Shown piece after piece: positions 1 through 8,750 of a stretch of DNA of 64,000 nt; the stretch's first letter is position 1; every line of letters begins with the position of its first letter. Position numbers and translations under genes: made by a program. The DNA is from Planctomycetota bacterium (lineage in GTDB: Bacteria; Planctomycetota; UBA1135; GCA-002686595): positions 62,001 to 126,000 of the forward strand of contig JADJQU010000005.1 of assembly GCA_016712565.1 (NCBI GenBank), in the 5' to 3' direction. Under the pieces are notes generated by a model. It had not been told where the DNA came from. It worked only from the letters and a program-made list of their open reading frames with translations, and did no database searches.

Positions 1-1218
1 CCGCGGCCGCGGAGACTCGGGCTCCGCGATGGAGCTCAGTTCGGCCCGCCAGGCGTGCTCCGGACCCACGACGCTCCAACAGCCGCCCCGCCCCAGGTGG
101 GGCGGCAAGGCCACCTCCAGCACCAGGCTCCCCAGGGCCGCGAGATCCGCACGGAAGCGCGCGAGCTCGTTGCCGTGCAGGGCCCGCAGCGTGAATTCCT
201 CGTTGGCGAGTTGGGCGCGGCCGAATTCGATTCGCTCGCCCAGGACTTCGCTGGTCGCCGCGGCGAGGCTGGGATGGGCGAGCATTGTCCGCAGGGCCGC
301 GAGGCGCGCCTTGGCGGTGGAAAAATCCGCTGCCGAGTACAGGTAGGCCGGCTCCCGGCGCCCCCCCAGATCCACGCTCGCGGGCACGAAGCTCCAGCCC
401 GGGAGCTCGCGCGCGAGGGAGGCCACCACGACCAATTCCAGGGCCCGTTCCTCCGGGCCGGCAGCGGAGGAAAGTTGGGCGGGCGGCACCCAGCGAAGCT
501 CCGAGGGCAGGCTCGCGCGGGCGTCGAGCAGGCGCACGCGGGCAGCCGGGCCTTCCACGAACCGCGCGGCGGGCGCCAGGCGGTGGGGCGTGCGCCCCAG
601 GGCACGTTGCAGAGTGCCGAAGGCGGCGGCCGCGCTCCCGCTTGCCCCTTCGGGAGCCAGCAGGGAGGCGTGCCAGCGCGGCCAGGGAGCCTCGCTGCCG
701 GCCCCAGGGACCTCGGTGGTCCCAAGGCCTCCCAGGAGCCAGCGGCGTCCCTGGGCGGCGGAGTCTTCGTCGACGACCGCGGCTTGCCCCGGGACATCCC
801 GCTCCTGGTCCTGGAGGACCGAGGCGCAGCGCTCCAAAAATTCTGACAACCGAGCGGCCGGGAGTTCGACCGCGATTTCGACGCTGCCCGCCTGGGCGGC
901 CCGAGGATCCACGCGGACCTGGGCACCCAGGCCGGTGAGTTCGCGCTCCAGGCGGCTCCCCGAGAGCTCGGCTTCCCGCGCCGTGCCTGCCTGGGGTTCG
1001 AGCACCACAGAGACCCTCACCAGATCCGACTCCCGCGCCGCCTGGGCGGGAATCTCGGAGCCGGAAGGCAGTCCCTCCGCGCCCGGAGGGCGAACGGCCT
1101 GGGTGGACAGACCCGCGTCGCGGGCCCCGCAGGCCGAGGCGAGGATGGCCCAGAGCATCGCCGCCGCGAGCAGAATGGCGGCGCGGCCGAGCGGCGCAGG
1201 AGCAGGGCGTGTGGTCAT
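1..1218 (-). CDS. hypothetical lipoprotein (partial, runs off left edge)
   Basis: Only the first 406 residues are present because the frame runs off the left edge. The N-terminus looks like a lipoprotein signal: early Arg residues, a hydrophobic stretch at about 13-28 and a lipobox-like L-A-S-A-C ending at Cys30. A Pro/Gly-rich linker follows, then a long Ala/Leu/Arg-rich domain in which I recognise no family. It is divergent from the moaB gene with 66 bp between start codons. I chose this frame over overlapping open frames on both strands because it alone has a signal peptide and the strong third-position G/C bias of its neighbours. Likely anchored in a membrane facing the periplasm; function unknown. 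Confidence 0.6.
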   Translation of the reverse strand, partial: MTTRPAPAPLGRAAILLAAAMLWAILASACGARDAGLSTQAVRPPGAEGLPSGSEIPAQAARESDLVRVSVVLEPQAGTAREAELSGSRLERELTGLGAQVRVDPRAAQAGSVEIAVELPAARLSEFLERCASVLQDQERDVPGQAAVVDEDSAAQGRRWLLGGLGTTEVPGAGSEAPWPRWHASLLAPEGASGSAAAAFGTLQRALGRTPHRLAPAARFVEGPAARVRLLDARASLPSELRWVPPAQLSSAAGPEERALELVVVASLARELPGWSFVPASVDLGGRREPAYLYSAADFSTAKARLAALRTMLAHPSLAAATSEVLGERIEFGRAQLANEEFTLRALHGNELARFRADLAALGSLVLEVALPPHLGRGGCWSVVGPEHAWRAELSSIAEPESPRPR

Positions 1219-1284
1219 GGTTCGGCCGCCCTTGTGGCGGACGGCCCGTGCAGTAGTCTGCCCGGGAGCGAAGGCCTACATCAA

Positions 1285-1824
1285 ATGAGCCTGGAACAAC
1301 ACAAGGCCGCGCCGGCCCGTCCGATCGGTTTCGCGGTGCTGACGATCTCCGACACGCGCACCGGCGGCGCGGGCTCCGCTCCGGACCGGGGCGGTGATTT
1401 TCTGGTCCAGTCCCTCCTGGCCGCGGGCCATCGCGTGGTGCTGCGGGAGTGGAGCCTGGACGAATCCGGGCCCATCGAGCAGGCCGTGCGCCGAGCGGCC
1501 GATCACCCGGACGTCGAATTGGTGCTCACCACGGGAGGCACGGGCATCGCGCCCCGGGACGTGACCTTCCCCACCCTGCGGCGCGTGCTCGACAGTGAAA
1601 TCCCTGGATTCGGCGAGCTGTTCCGGCAGCTGAGTTTCCGCGAGATCGGAAGCGCGACGATGCTCTCGCGGGCCATCGGCGGGTTGCTCGCGGGCAGGGT
1701 CGTCCTGGCGCTTCCGGGCTCACCCAAGGCCCTGAAACTCGCCATGGAGCAGATCGTGCTGCCCGAGGCGGCCCACCTGGTGAACCAGGCCCGCGGGCCC
1801 GGACCCGCCAGCGGACCACCATGA
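1285..1824 (+). CDS. moaB: MoaB/MogA-type molybdenum cofactor biosynthesis protein
   Basis: A 179-residue protein of the MoaB/MogA family, which adenylylates molybdopterin (or binds it) before molybdenum insertion in the cytoplasm. The family signature T-T-G-G-T-G is at residues 82-87, followed by A-P-R-D-V-T; an early T-I-S-D-T-R segment (20-25) and a late G-S-P-K-A segment are also typical, and the length fits. I chose the ATG at 1285 because the 17 residues upstream in the open frame look non-coding; a TAGTCT hexamer lies at 1254-1259. Its stop overlaps the next start (ATGA), so it is probably co-transcribed with the TPR lipoprotein. The window also encodes a molybdenum hydroxylase (35.7-39.7 kb) that would need this cofactor. 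Confidence 0.9.
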   Translation: MSLEQHKAAPARPIGFAVLTISDTRTGGAGSAPDRGGDFLVQSLLAAGHRVVLREWSLDESGPIEQAVRRAADHPDVELVLTTGGTGIAPRDVTFPTLRRVLDSEIPGFGELFRQLSFREIGSATMLSRAIGGLLAGRVVLALPGSPKALKLAMEQIVLPEAAHLVNQARGPGPASGPP

Positions 1825-3107
1825 GGGCAGCGGCGGGCGCGACCTGGTTCGCCGCGTGTCTCCGGGCGGCGGGTGGATTCTCCGCGCCCCGGTCTCGCTG
1901 GCGATCGCCCCTGGTGTCCCGTTCGCTCCTGCTCGCGGGCCCCGCGGCGTTGGCGGCCTGGACCGGCGCCTGCGGATCCGGCGCCACGCCCGCTCCGCCG
2001 GTCAGGCCCGCCGACCTGGGATCCCCGGAGATCCAGGCCGTGGTGGAGCGTGCTTTCCAGCGCGCGGAGCGGCAGCCCGAGGCCTCCCTGGCCTGGGCCG
2101 AGCTGGGACTCGCCTTCGAGGCCAACGGTCGTTTCGTGGAGGCCGTCGTCCCCTACGAGCGGGCCCACGCGCTGGATCCCGAGGAGCCGCTCTGGCCCCT
2201 GCACGCCGCCCTCTGCGAAACGGAGGCCGGGCTTTTGGATCAGGCCCGTGCGCGCCTCGAAGCGTCGTATCGCGTGCACGATCGCTTCGCACCCCTCGTG
2301 CACCGGTTGGCCCTGGCACGCTGGGAATCCGGCGACTTCGCGGGAGCCCGTCAGGCCTACGAGCGACTGTCCAACCTGCCGGGCGGTGGGCCGGCGGGTC
2401 TGACCGGCTTGGCCGAGGTGGAGTTGGCGAGCGGCAGGCCCGAGCAGGCGCTGTCCCTGTCGCGGCGGGCGCTGGCGGCCCAGCCGGACGGAGAGCCGCA
2501 GGACGAGCTGCGCCTGGCGCGCTTTCTGGGCGCCACGGCCCTGCGGGAACTTGGGCTCCTCGCGGAAGCCCGCGCTGAATTCGCGGCGGCGGGCGAGCCG
2601 CGGCGGCACCTCGTCGGCGATTCCTGGTCCGCTCGGACCCAGGAGTTCGCCGTGACCTTCGAAGCCCGTTTCGCCGCCGCGACGGGGCTCCTGGACGGCG
2701 GTCGAATCGCAGAGGCGCGCGGGATCCTGGAGCAGCTGGCCCTGGAGCGCCCGCGGGAGGTGCGCGCCCTGGGAAATCTCGCCATGGCACGGGCGGCGGG
2801 CGGCGAGCTGGCCGGCGCTCTCGAAGTCTGCGATCGCGCCCTGACGCTCGAGCCCGACGCCGGGGCCCTGCACGTGGCGCGCGCGAGGATTCTCCTGGGG
2901 CTCGGGCGCGCCGTGGACGCATCCACCGCGGTCCGGCGCGCCACGGACCTCGAACCCCATGTGGCGACCCATTTCCTGCTCCTCTCGCACGCGCTCGAAG
3001 CGTCGGGGGATCCCGAGGGCGCGCGCGCGGCCCTGCTCGAGGCCCGTCGACTCGCGCCCGCCCAGCCGGCCGAACGTCCGCTGGACCAGCCGCGGGGAGA
3101 GCGATGA
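1821..3107 (+). CDS. TPR-repeat lipoprotein
   Basis: A 428-residue protein made largely of tetratricopeptide-like helical repeats (L-G-L-A-F/A-N-G-R-F-type and P-D-A/L-x-V-A-R-A-type units from about residue 80 to the end), expected to be a protein-interaction scaffold. A hydrophobic segment ends in a lipobox-like W-T-G-A-C with Cys51. The long N-terminal extension suggests the true start could be the in-frame GTG at 1914, which would give a normal lipoprotein signal. The ATG at 1821 overlaps the moaB stop. Its own stop overlaps the start of the UnbV/FG-GAP gene. TPR proteins paired with CRTAC1/UnbV proteins are common in Planctomycetota and Acidobacteriota, but the role of the pair is not established. 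Confidence 0.8.
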   Translation: MRAAAGATWFAACLRAAGGFSAPRSRWRSPLVSRSLLLAGPAALAAWTGACGSGATPAPPVRPADLGSPEIQAVVERAFQRAERQPEASLAWAELGLAFEANGRFVEAVVPYERAHALDPEEPLWPLHAALCETEAGLLDQARARLEASYRVHDRFAPLVHRLALARWESGDFAGARQAYERLSNLPGGGPAGLTGLAEVELASGRPEQALSLSRRALAAQPDGEPQDELRLARFLGATALRELGLLAEARAEFAAAGEPRRHLVGDSWSARTQEFAVTFEARFAAATGLLDGGRIAEARGILEQLALERPREVRALGNLAMARAAGGELAGALEVCDRALTLEPDAGALHVARARILLGLGRAVDASTAVRRATDLEPHVATHFLLLSHALEASGDPEGARAALLEARRLAPAQPAERPLDQPRGER

Positions 3108-4759
3108 GCCGGCCCCTGTGGGCACTTTCCGCGGCCGCCCTCTGCGGAGCCTGCTCGGGCTCCGAGGGGCCCGCGGCCCGGCCTCCCTCCTCGGCGTGGT
3201 TCGAGGAACAGGCCGAGTCGCGCGGATTGCGCTACGAGCATCGCGCCTTCGAGGTCCAGCGCTTCGACTTTCCCGAGATCATGGGCGGCGGCGTGGCGCT
3301 CCTGGACGGCGACGGGGACGGGGATCTCGACGTGCTCTTCCCCGGCGGCGGCGATCCGCGGGCGCTCCCGGGAGCGCGCTCCGCCCCGCGCTACTTCCAG
3401 AACGACGGGCGTGGGACCTTCCAGGACCTCACGGCTGTCTCGGGCTTCACGCCGGGGGCCTATTCGATGGGAGCGGCCTGTGGCGACCACGACCAGGACG
3501 GAGACGTGGACGTGTTCCTGACCGGCGTGGGGGACACGCGACTGTTCCTGAACGAGGGCGGCCGCTTTCGAGACGTGACGGACGCGGCGGGGGCGCGGGC
3601 GGAGGGTTGGACCACCAGCGCCGGGTTCTTGGATTTCGACGCGGATGGGCGCCTGGACCTTTTCGCGGCACGCTATGTGGATTGGGCCCCCGAGCGGGAG
3701 CTCGACTGCCGCGCGGGGGACGACGTGCGCGACTACTGTGCACCGACGCGCTACGCCCGCCCCTCGACGGCCCTGCTCTTGTGGAACGCCGGCGCGGGCA
3801 GGTTCGAGGACGCGAGCGCGCGACTGGGCCTCGCCGCCGAATCCGCCCACGGCCTGGGGGTCGCGAGTCTGCAGAGGGAAGAGGGCGCGGCGCTGCTCGT
3901 GGCGAACGACCTGCTGCCCAACCAGGCCTGGATCGGCGCGGACGGCGGACTGGTGAACCGGGCCATGGACTGGGGCCTGGCCGTGAATTCCGCCGGTTTC
4001 GCGGCCTCCGGGATGGGGATCCACTGCGCGGATTTCGACGACGACGGGGACCTCGACGTCTTCGTGGCGCACCTGCGCCGCCAGGGGCACTCGCTGTTCG
4101 TGCAGACCCCGAAGGGCACGTTCCGTGACGAGGCGGCGCGCTGCGGCCTCTTGCGGCCCACGTTGCCCTTCACCGGCTTCGGCGCGGGCTTCGCCGACTT
4201 CGACAACGACGGCGACCTGGATCTGTTCGTGGCCAACGGCCGCGTGGCGCGGGAGCACCCCCTGCCGGACCCGACGAATCCCTATGCGGAGGAGAACCAG
4301 CTCTTCGAACAGCGGGAGGAGGGACGCTTCAGCGAGGTCCTGCCCCGCGGAGGCCTCACCCCGCCCTGCATCGCGTCGAGCCGTGGGGCGGCCTTCGGCG
4401 ACCTGGACAACGACGGCGGCGTGGACGTGGTGGTGGTCGACTGGAACGGGCGCGCCAGGTTGCTGCACAACCGCGCCCACACGGCCGGTGGTTGGCTGGG
4501 ATTGTGGGTGCGGGAGACCCACGGCGGCGACGCGATCGGTGCGCGGGTCGAGCTGGTGGTGGACGGCCGAAGTCGCTTCCGCGGCGTGAATCCCGTCTAC
4601 AGCTATCTGGCCTCCAACGATCCGCGGGTTCACTTCGGCCTGGGACCGCGCGGAGTGGCCCAGCGGTTGCGCGTGCGCTGGGCCGACGGCAGCGTGGAGG
4701 AATTCCCGGTGCCCGCGGCGGGGGCCTATCACGAGCTGCGGCGCGTCCGCTCCCGTTGA
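3104..4759 (+). CDS. CRTAC1-like FG-GAP/VCBS repeat and ASPIC/UnbV lipoprotein
   Basis: A 551-residue exported protein with at least six Asp-rich calcium-binding-type repeats (D-G-D-G-D-L-D, D-Q-D-G-D-V-D, D-A-D-G-R-L-D, D-D-D-G-D-L-D, D-N-D-G-D-L-D and D-N-D-G-G-V-D) as in FG-GAP/VCBS beta-propellers. An ASPIC/UnbV domain follows near the C-terminus (about 465-545). The N-terminus is short and ends in L-C-G-A-C with Cys17, so it is likely a lipoprotein. The start overlaps the stop of the upstream TPR gene by four bases, indicating translational coupling. The family is linked to surface adhesion and binding; no enzymatic role is shown by the sequence. Confidence 0.9.
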   Translation: MSRPLWALSAAALCGACSGSEGPAARPPSSAWFEEQAESRGLRYEHRAFEVQRFDFPEIMGGGVALLDGDGDGDLDVLFPGGGDPRALPGARSAPRYFQNDGRGTFQDLTAVSGFTPGAYSMGAACGDHDQDGDVDVFLTGVGDTRLFLNEGGRFRDVTDAAGARAEGWTTSAGFLDFDADGRLDLFAARYVDWAPERELDCRAGDDVRDYCAPTRYARPSTALLLWNAGAGRFEDASARLGLAAESAHGLGVASLQREEGAALLVANDLLPNQAWIGADGGLVNRAMDWGLAVNSAGFAASGMGIHCADFDDDGDLDVFVAHLRRQGHSLFVQTPKGTFRDEAARCGLLRPTLPFTGFGAGFADFDNDGDLDLFVANGRVAREHPLPDPTNPYAEENQLFEQREEGRFSEVLPRGGLTPPCIASSRGAAFGDLDNDGGVDVVVVDWNGRARLLHNRAHTAGGWLGLWVRETHGGDAIGARVELVVDGRSRFRGVNPVYSYLASNDPRVHFGLGPRGVAQRLRVRWADGSVEEFPVPAAGAYHELRRVRSR

Positions 4760-4828
4760 AGGCCTCCGACGAGCCCGGCCCACGGACGTCGGCGTGCCCC
4801 GATTTGGATTCGAGGCACCGCCCCTGGA

Positions 4829-4834
4829 TACTCT
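4829..4834 (+). promoter_or_regulatory. candidate -10 element for the C39 peptidase gene
   Basis: TACTCT, six bases before ATG 4841; consistent with leaderless transcription. Confidence 0.55.
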
Positions 4835-4840
4835 CCGTCC

Positions 4841-5998
4841 ATGGGAAGGGCCTTCGTCGCGGCGTGGGCATGCGCCTCTTGCGCAGGACTCTCCCCGGCG
4901 GCGGCCCAGGGGAGCCCGCTGCCCGTGGGTGTGCCCTTCCGGGTGCCGGTGCCTCCCGCGGACGCGGCAGGTCCGGGCGGCGCCCAGGACCGCGCCGTGT
5001 CCAAGAGCTCCTGGGCCCAGGGACCGCTGCCCCTGGACGTGGGCGAGCTGCGCGCGGTTTCCTTCGCCCGGCCCGACCCGGCGGAACAGGTGCGGGTGTT
5101 CGGGCCCTTCGAGTTCGAGCCCTTCGACGAGTGCCTCCCGTCGTGGAACGTGGCCCATGGACGCGACACGGGCTTCGGGGTCGAGTTGGCCGTGGCCCGG
5201 GATCCCGCGGGGCCCTTCTCACCCTGGATGTGGATCGGCGAGTGGAACGTGGCGGCGCGGCCGCCGGAGCTCCTGGGCACCTTCGAGGACGGCCAGGTGG
5301 ACGTGGACACGTTCACTTCGAAGAGTTCCTGGCGGGCGTTGCGGATGCGCGTGCGTCTGCGGTCCGCCGCGGGGGACGGGCCCAGGTACTCGATCGATCG
5401 GTTGACCCTGATGCCGACCCTGCGTGCCGCGCGGCTCGGGGTCGGAGCCGCGGGGAGCCCCGCGCCCCTGGCGCGCCTTCCCGTGCCTTTCCGCAGTCAA
5501 CGCGCCGAGGATGCCGCGATCGCGAGTCGCATCTGCAGCCCCACTTCCGTGTCGATGGTGCTCGCCTACGGCGGTGTGCTTGCGCCCACGGCCGAGGTGG
5601 CGCGGCGTTCCTACGACCCGTTCCACGACATCTACGGCAACTGGAATCGCGCCGTTCAGGCGGCCTACTCCTTCGGAGTGCCGGGGCGGCTGGAGCGCAT
5701 TCCCCACTGGAGGCGGGCCGAGGAACTGCTGGGCCAGGGCACGCCGCTCGTGGTCTCCATCGCGGCGAAGAAGGGACAGCTCACCGGCGCGCCCTACGAG
5801 TCCACCGCCGGACACCTGCTGGTCCTGTGCGGCTTCGACGAGCAGGGGCGCGTGCTGGTCAACGACCCGGCGGCGAGCGTGGATCCCGCGGGCAGGCAGG
5901 GGCTCCTGGCCTACGAGCGCTCCGAATTCGAGGCCGTCTGGCTGGCCCGTGGGGGCACCGCCTACGTGCTCGAGGCCCGCCCGCCCTCCGGTCGATGA
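4841..5998 (+). CDS. exported C39-like cysteine peptidase
   Basis: A 385-residue protein with a signal-peptide-like N-terminus (hydrophobic to about residue 22, ending A-A-A-Q-G). The first half (about 30-190) is a beta-rich region of unknown family. The second half matches Peptidase_C39_2: candidate nucleophile Cys232 in I-C-S-P-T-S-V, His325 in G-H-L-L-V-L, and N-D at 341-342 in V-N-D-P-A. It probably cleaves peptides or acts as a C39-fold binding protein outside the cytoplasm; the substrate is unknown. The ATG is preceded by a TACTCT hexamer six bases upstream and has no Shine-Dalgarno, which suggests a leaderless mRNA and supports this start. Confidence 0.85.
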   Translation: MGRAFVAAWACASCAGLSPAAAQGSPLPVGVPFRVPVPPADAAGPGGAQDRAVSKSSWAQGPLPLDVGELRAVSFARPDPAEQVRVFGPFEFEPFDECLPSWNVAHGRDTGFGVELAVARDPAGPFSPWMWIGEWNVAARPPELLGTFEDGQVDVDTFTSKSSWRALRMRVRLRSAAGDGPRYSIDRLTLMPTLRAARLGVGAAGSPAPLARLPVPFRSQRAEDAAIASRICSPTSVSMVLAYGGVLAPTAEVARRSYDPFHDIYGNWNRAVQAAYSFGVPGRLERIPHWRRAEELLGQGTPLVVSIAAKKGQLTGAPYESTAGHLLVLCGFDEQGRVLVNDPAASVDPAGRQGLLAYERSEFEAVWLARGGTAYVLEARPPSGR

Positions 5999-6055
5999 GT
6001 TGTCTTCCCCCGACGTCGCAGCGTCCAGGCCCCTGCCCCCCGCGAGCGTGATTCC

Positions 6056-7468
6056 TTGAACCTCGGATCCGACCACCACCGAACCCACCGCGAGGACGCG
6101 CCGTTCCAGAACGCGCTCCTGGCCCGGGCCTGGGCCTACTTCGCCAAGGACGTCTGGCGGCCGTCGATCGACGAGCTCGATCCCCTGCGCGCGGCCTACT
6201 ACAAGACCGCGCGGGTCTTGTACCTCGCCGTGCGCGGATTCCTGGAAGACAAGTGCATGTTCCGCGCCTCGGCGCTGACGTACATCACGGTCCTGTCCCT
6301 GGTGCCGCTGCTCGCCTTCGCCTTCTCGGTGGTCAAGGGCCTGGGCGGCTATGAGGACTTGATGCTCAAGGTGCGCGCCGGCCTCGACCGTTGGCTGGAG
6401 AGCGAGGGCGCCGGCGCGGGCTCCACCGGCGACTCGATCCGCGGCGCGCTGGAGCGCGTGCTGGAGTTCGTCCATGCCACCGACGTGACCAAGCTGGGCA
6501 CGGCGGGGCTCGTGTTCCTGCTGCTGGCCGTGGTGCAGATGATCGGCACCATCGAGAAGTCGTTCAACGAGATCTGGGGCGTCAAGCGGCCGCGCGGGAT
6601 CCTGCGCAAGCTGACCGACTACCTGTCGACGGTGATCCTGGCGCCGATCTTCTTCGCCACCGCGGTGAGCCTGACTTCCCTGGCGGAGGCGGAGAGCGTG
6701 GCGAACTTCTTCCGCGAGAGCCTGCACCTGGGGGGCGTCATCGACACGCTCCTGGAGTTCACCAGCGTGTTCGCCATGTGGGTGTTCTTCACGTTCCTGT
6801 TCCTGACGTTGCCCAACGCCCACACGAAATTCAGCTCGGCCCTGCTGGGCGGCCTGTTCTCGGGGCTCCTGTGGCACGGCGCCCAGATCCTGCACGTGAA
6901 GTTCCAGATCGGAATGGCGAACTACAACAAGCTCTACGCCGGGTTCGCCGTGATCCCGATCTTCCTGGCCTGGATCCACGTGTCCTGGGTCACGGTGCTG
7001 GCGGGGGCGGAGTTGGCCTTTGCCCACCAGTCCGAGCCCGCCTACCGGCGCATCGCGCGCACCTGGCCCGCGGACCACGCGTTCCAGGAGGTGGTGGCCC
7101 TGCGGGCCATGGTGCGCGTCGCCCGGGCCTTCCTGGAAGGCGAACCGCGTCCCAGCGCGATCCAGATCGCCACGGAACTCGGGGTTCCTCCGCGACCGGT
7201 GGAGGCGGCCCTGGGGCAGCTCTCCCTGCGCGGATTGGGGGCGGTCAGCGACGAGCGCCAGTTGCCGACGTTCCTGCCGGCCCGGGACCCCGGCGAGATC
7301 ACGATCAAGAACGTGCTCGACGCCATGAAGGGCTCGTCGGGTGCCCTGGAGGTGCCCTACCAGGCCCAGGTGGACGAGCATCTGGCCGCTCACCTGCGCT
7401 CCCTGGAGACGGAGCTTCAAACCTCCAAGGCCAATCGGACCCTGCGGGAATTGGTGCGCGGAGTCTGA
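6056..7468 (+). CDS. YihY/BrkB (UPF0761) family inner-membrane protein
   Basis: A 470-residue polytopic membrane protein of the YihY/BrkB family (once annotated ribonuclease BN). The family hallmarks are visible: the first helix after F-R-A-S-A-L-T-Y-I-T-V-L-S-L-V-P (about 80-95), F-N-E-I-W-G-V at about 168, and M-A-N-Y-N-K-L-Y-A-G-F-A-V-I-P near 290, within about six hydrophobic segments. The last ~150 residues are soluble and contain a winged-helix-like stretch (about 360-400: I-A-T-E-L-G-V-P then L-S-L-R-G-L). The only suitable start is TTG at 6056. Function is uncertain; export or membrane-integrity roles have been proposed for the family. Confidence 0.88.
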   Translation: MNLGSDHHRTHREDAPFQNALLARAWAYFAKDVWRPSIDELDPLRAAYYKTARVLYLAVRGFLEDKCMFRASALTYITVLSLVPLLAFAFSVVKGLGGYEDLMLKVRAGLDRWLESEGAGAGSTGDSIRGALERVLEFVHATDVTKLGTAGLVFLLLAVVQMIGTIEKSFNEIWGVKRPRGILRKLTDYLSTVILAPIFFATAVSLTSLAEAESVANFFRESLHLGGVIDTLLEFTSVFAMWVFFTFLFLTLPNAHTKFSSALLGGLFSGLLWHGAQILHVKFQIGMANYNKLYAGFAVIPIFLAWIHVSWVTVLAGAELAFAHQSEPAYRRIARTWPADHAFQEVVALRAMVRVARAFLEGEPRPSAIQIATELGVPPRPVEAALGQLSLRGLGAVSDERQLPTFLPARDPGEITIKNVLDAMKGSSGALEVPYQAQVDEHLAAHLRSLETELQTSKANRTLRELVRGV

Positions 7469-7636
7469 GGGTCCCGGCAGTCGCGGGGGCGAAGCGCGCC
7501 GGACCGGGCCGTGGCGACCCGCGCCCCCAGGTTGGCGTCCCCCGCGGGGGGGGCGAACCACGGGGCGGCCATGGGCCCGGCGGCTCTTAGGACGTGCCTA
7601 AGGAGCCCGGCGCCTGGAATCCGATAGGGGAAGGCC

Positions 7637-8662
7637 ATGGCCCGCCTGCTGCAGTGCTGTCCGGGATGCGCGCTCCAGTACGACGTCGCCGGACTCGACG
7701 TGGGCGCCCCCGTGAGCTGTTCCTGCGGCACCAAGTTCGGCGTCGCGGCGCTGCGGGCGGTCACGGCCCGGGCCATTTGCTGTTCACGCTGCGGCGGGCG
7801 GCTCCGCGACGGGAGCGCCAGCTGCGAGTACTGCGAGGCCGAGATCACGCTCGAGGAGCGCCGGCTCGATTCCGTGTGCCCGTCGTGCTTCGCGCGCATG
7901 GGAAGCGACGCCGCCTACTGCATGAGCTGCGGCGTGCGCATCGAGCCCCAGGCCGTGGCCTCGCTTCCCGCCGGCGCCCGCTGTCCCCGTTGCGCGCACC
8001 GCGACGTGCCCCTACGCTCGCGCCGCGTGGGCCCCACGGCCCTGGTGGAGTGCGAAGCCTGCGGCGGCCTGTGGGTCGGGCCCGATCTGCTCCAGCGCCT
8101 GTGCGACGACGCGGGGGCGCGCAAGTCCGTGGCCGAAGCCTTGGGTGCCCCGGCCCTTTCGGCGGCGACGCGCGCGGCGGAGGGGCCGGGCGCTCCACCC
8201 GCGAAGGGCTCGCCGGCCGGGACCGCCCTAGGGTCCGCCCTAGGGTCCGCCCTAGGGTCCGCCCGGCGCCCAGCGCCCACCTCGCCCGTGGGGTCGACGC
8301 CGCCGCCTCCGGCGGGGAGTGCGCGGGCCTACATTCCCTGCCCGAGTTGCGGTGAGCCCATGAACCGCAAGAACTTCGGCTCGATCTCGGGCATCCTGAT
8401 CGACGTGTGCAAGGACCACGGCGTGTGGCTCGACCATGGCGAACTGGCCCAGGCACTGGCCTTCGCCGAGCGGGGCGGACTCGTGGAGGCGCGCCGCCGC
8501 GAGGTGGGCGAACTGGAGCGCCGCCGCCGACGGGCCGAGGACCCCGCCCTGGGCGATGCACCGGAACTGACCTTCCGACTGGGAGGCGCCGCGGGCGGGG
8601 GCCCGCGACGGGCTTCGATCGGCGGGCTGTTGGGATGGCTCGCGGACGAACTCTTGAGCTGA
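7637..8662 (+). CDS. multi-zinc-ribbon protein with C-terminal zf-TFIIB-like domain
   Basis: A 341-residue protein rich in paired cysteines: C-C-P-G-C, C-S-C-G, C-S-R-C-G with C-E-Y-C, C-P-S-C with C-M-S-C, C-P-R-C with C-E-A-C, and a C-terminal C-P-S-C-G with C-K-D-H-G-V-W-L-D, typical of the zf-TFIIB family (COG3809-like). It probably binds several zinc ions; the partner is unknown. A Ser/Pro/Ala linker (about 170-230) contains a (G-S-A-L)n tract encoded by a 12-bp tandem repeat. The ATG follows a purine-rich AGGGGAAGG, one of the clearer ribosome sites here. Downstream it converges on the 8.75-kb gene. Confidence 0.82.
   Translation: MARLLQCCPGCALQYDVAGLDVGAPVSCSCGTKFGVAALRAVTARAICCSRCGGRLRDGSASCEYCEAEITLEERRLDSVCPSCFARMGSDAAYCMSCGVRIEPQAVASLPAGARCPRCAHRDVPLRSRRVGPTALVECEACGGLWVGPDLLQRLCDDAGARKSVAEALGAPALSAATRAAEGPGAPPAKGSPAGTALGSALGSALGSARRPAPTSPVGSTPPPPAGSARAYIPCPSCGEPMNRKNFGSISGILIDVCKDHGVWLDHGELAQALAFAERGGLVEARRREVGELERRRRRAEDPALGDAPELTFRLGGAAGGGPRRASIGGLLGWLADELLS
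8225..8260 (+). repeat. 12-bp tandem repeat, three exact copies
   Basis: Three perfect head-to-tail copies of gccctagggtcc inside the zinc-ribbon gene, followed by a partial fourth. In frame they encode repeated Gly-Ser-Ala-Leu in the linker between zinc ribbons. Each unit holds CCTAGG, and CTAG is usually rare in bacterial genomes. Copy number is likely to vary by slippage without breaking the frame. Confidence 0.95.
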
Positions 8663-8750
8663 CCCGGCCCGTCGCGACCCAGGTCGCGCCCGAGCGCGGG
8701 CCCGGTGATCTCGGGGATCCGAGCCGCGGGCGTTGCGGGCCGACCCCGGG

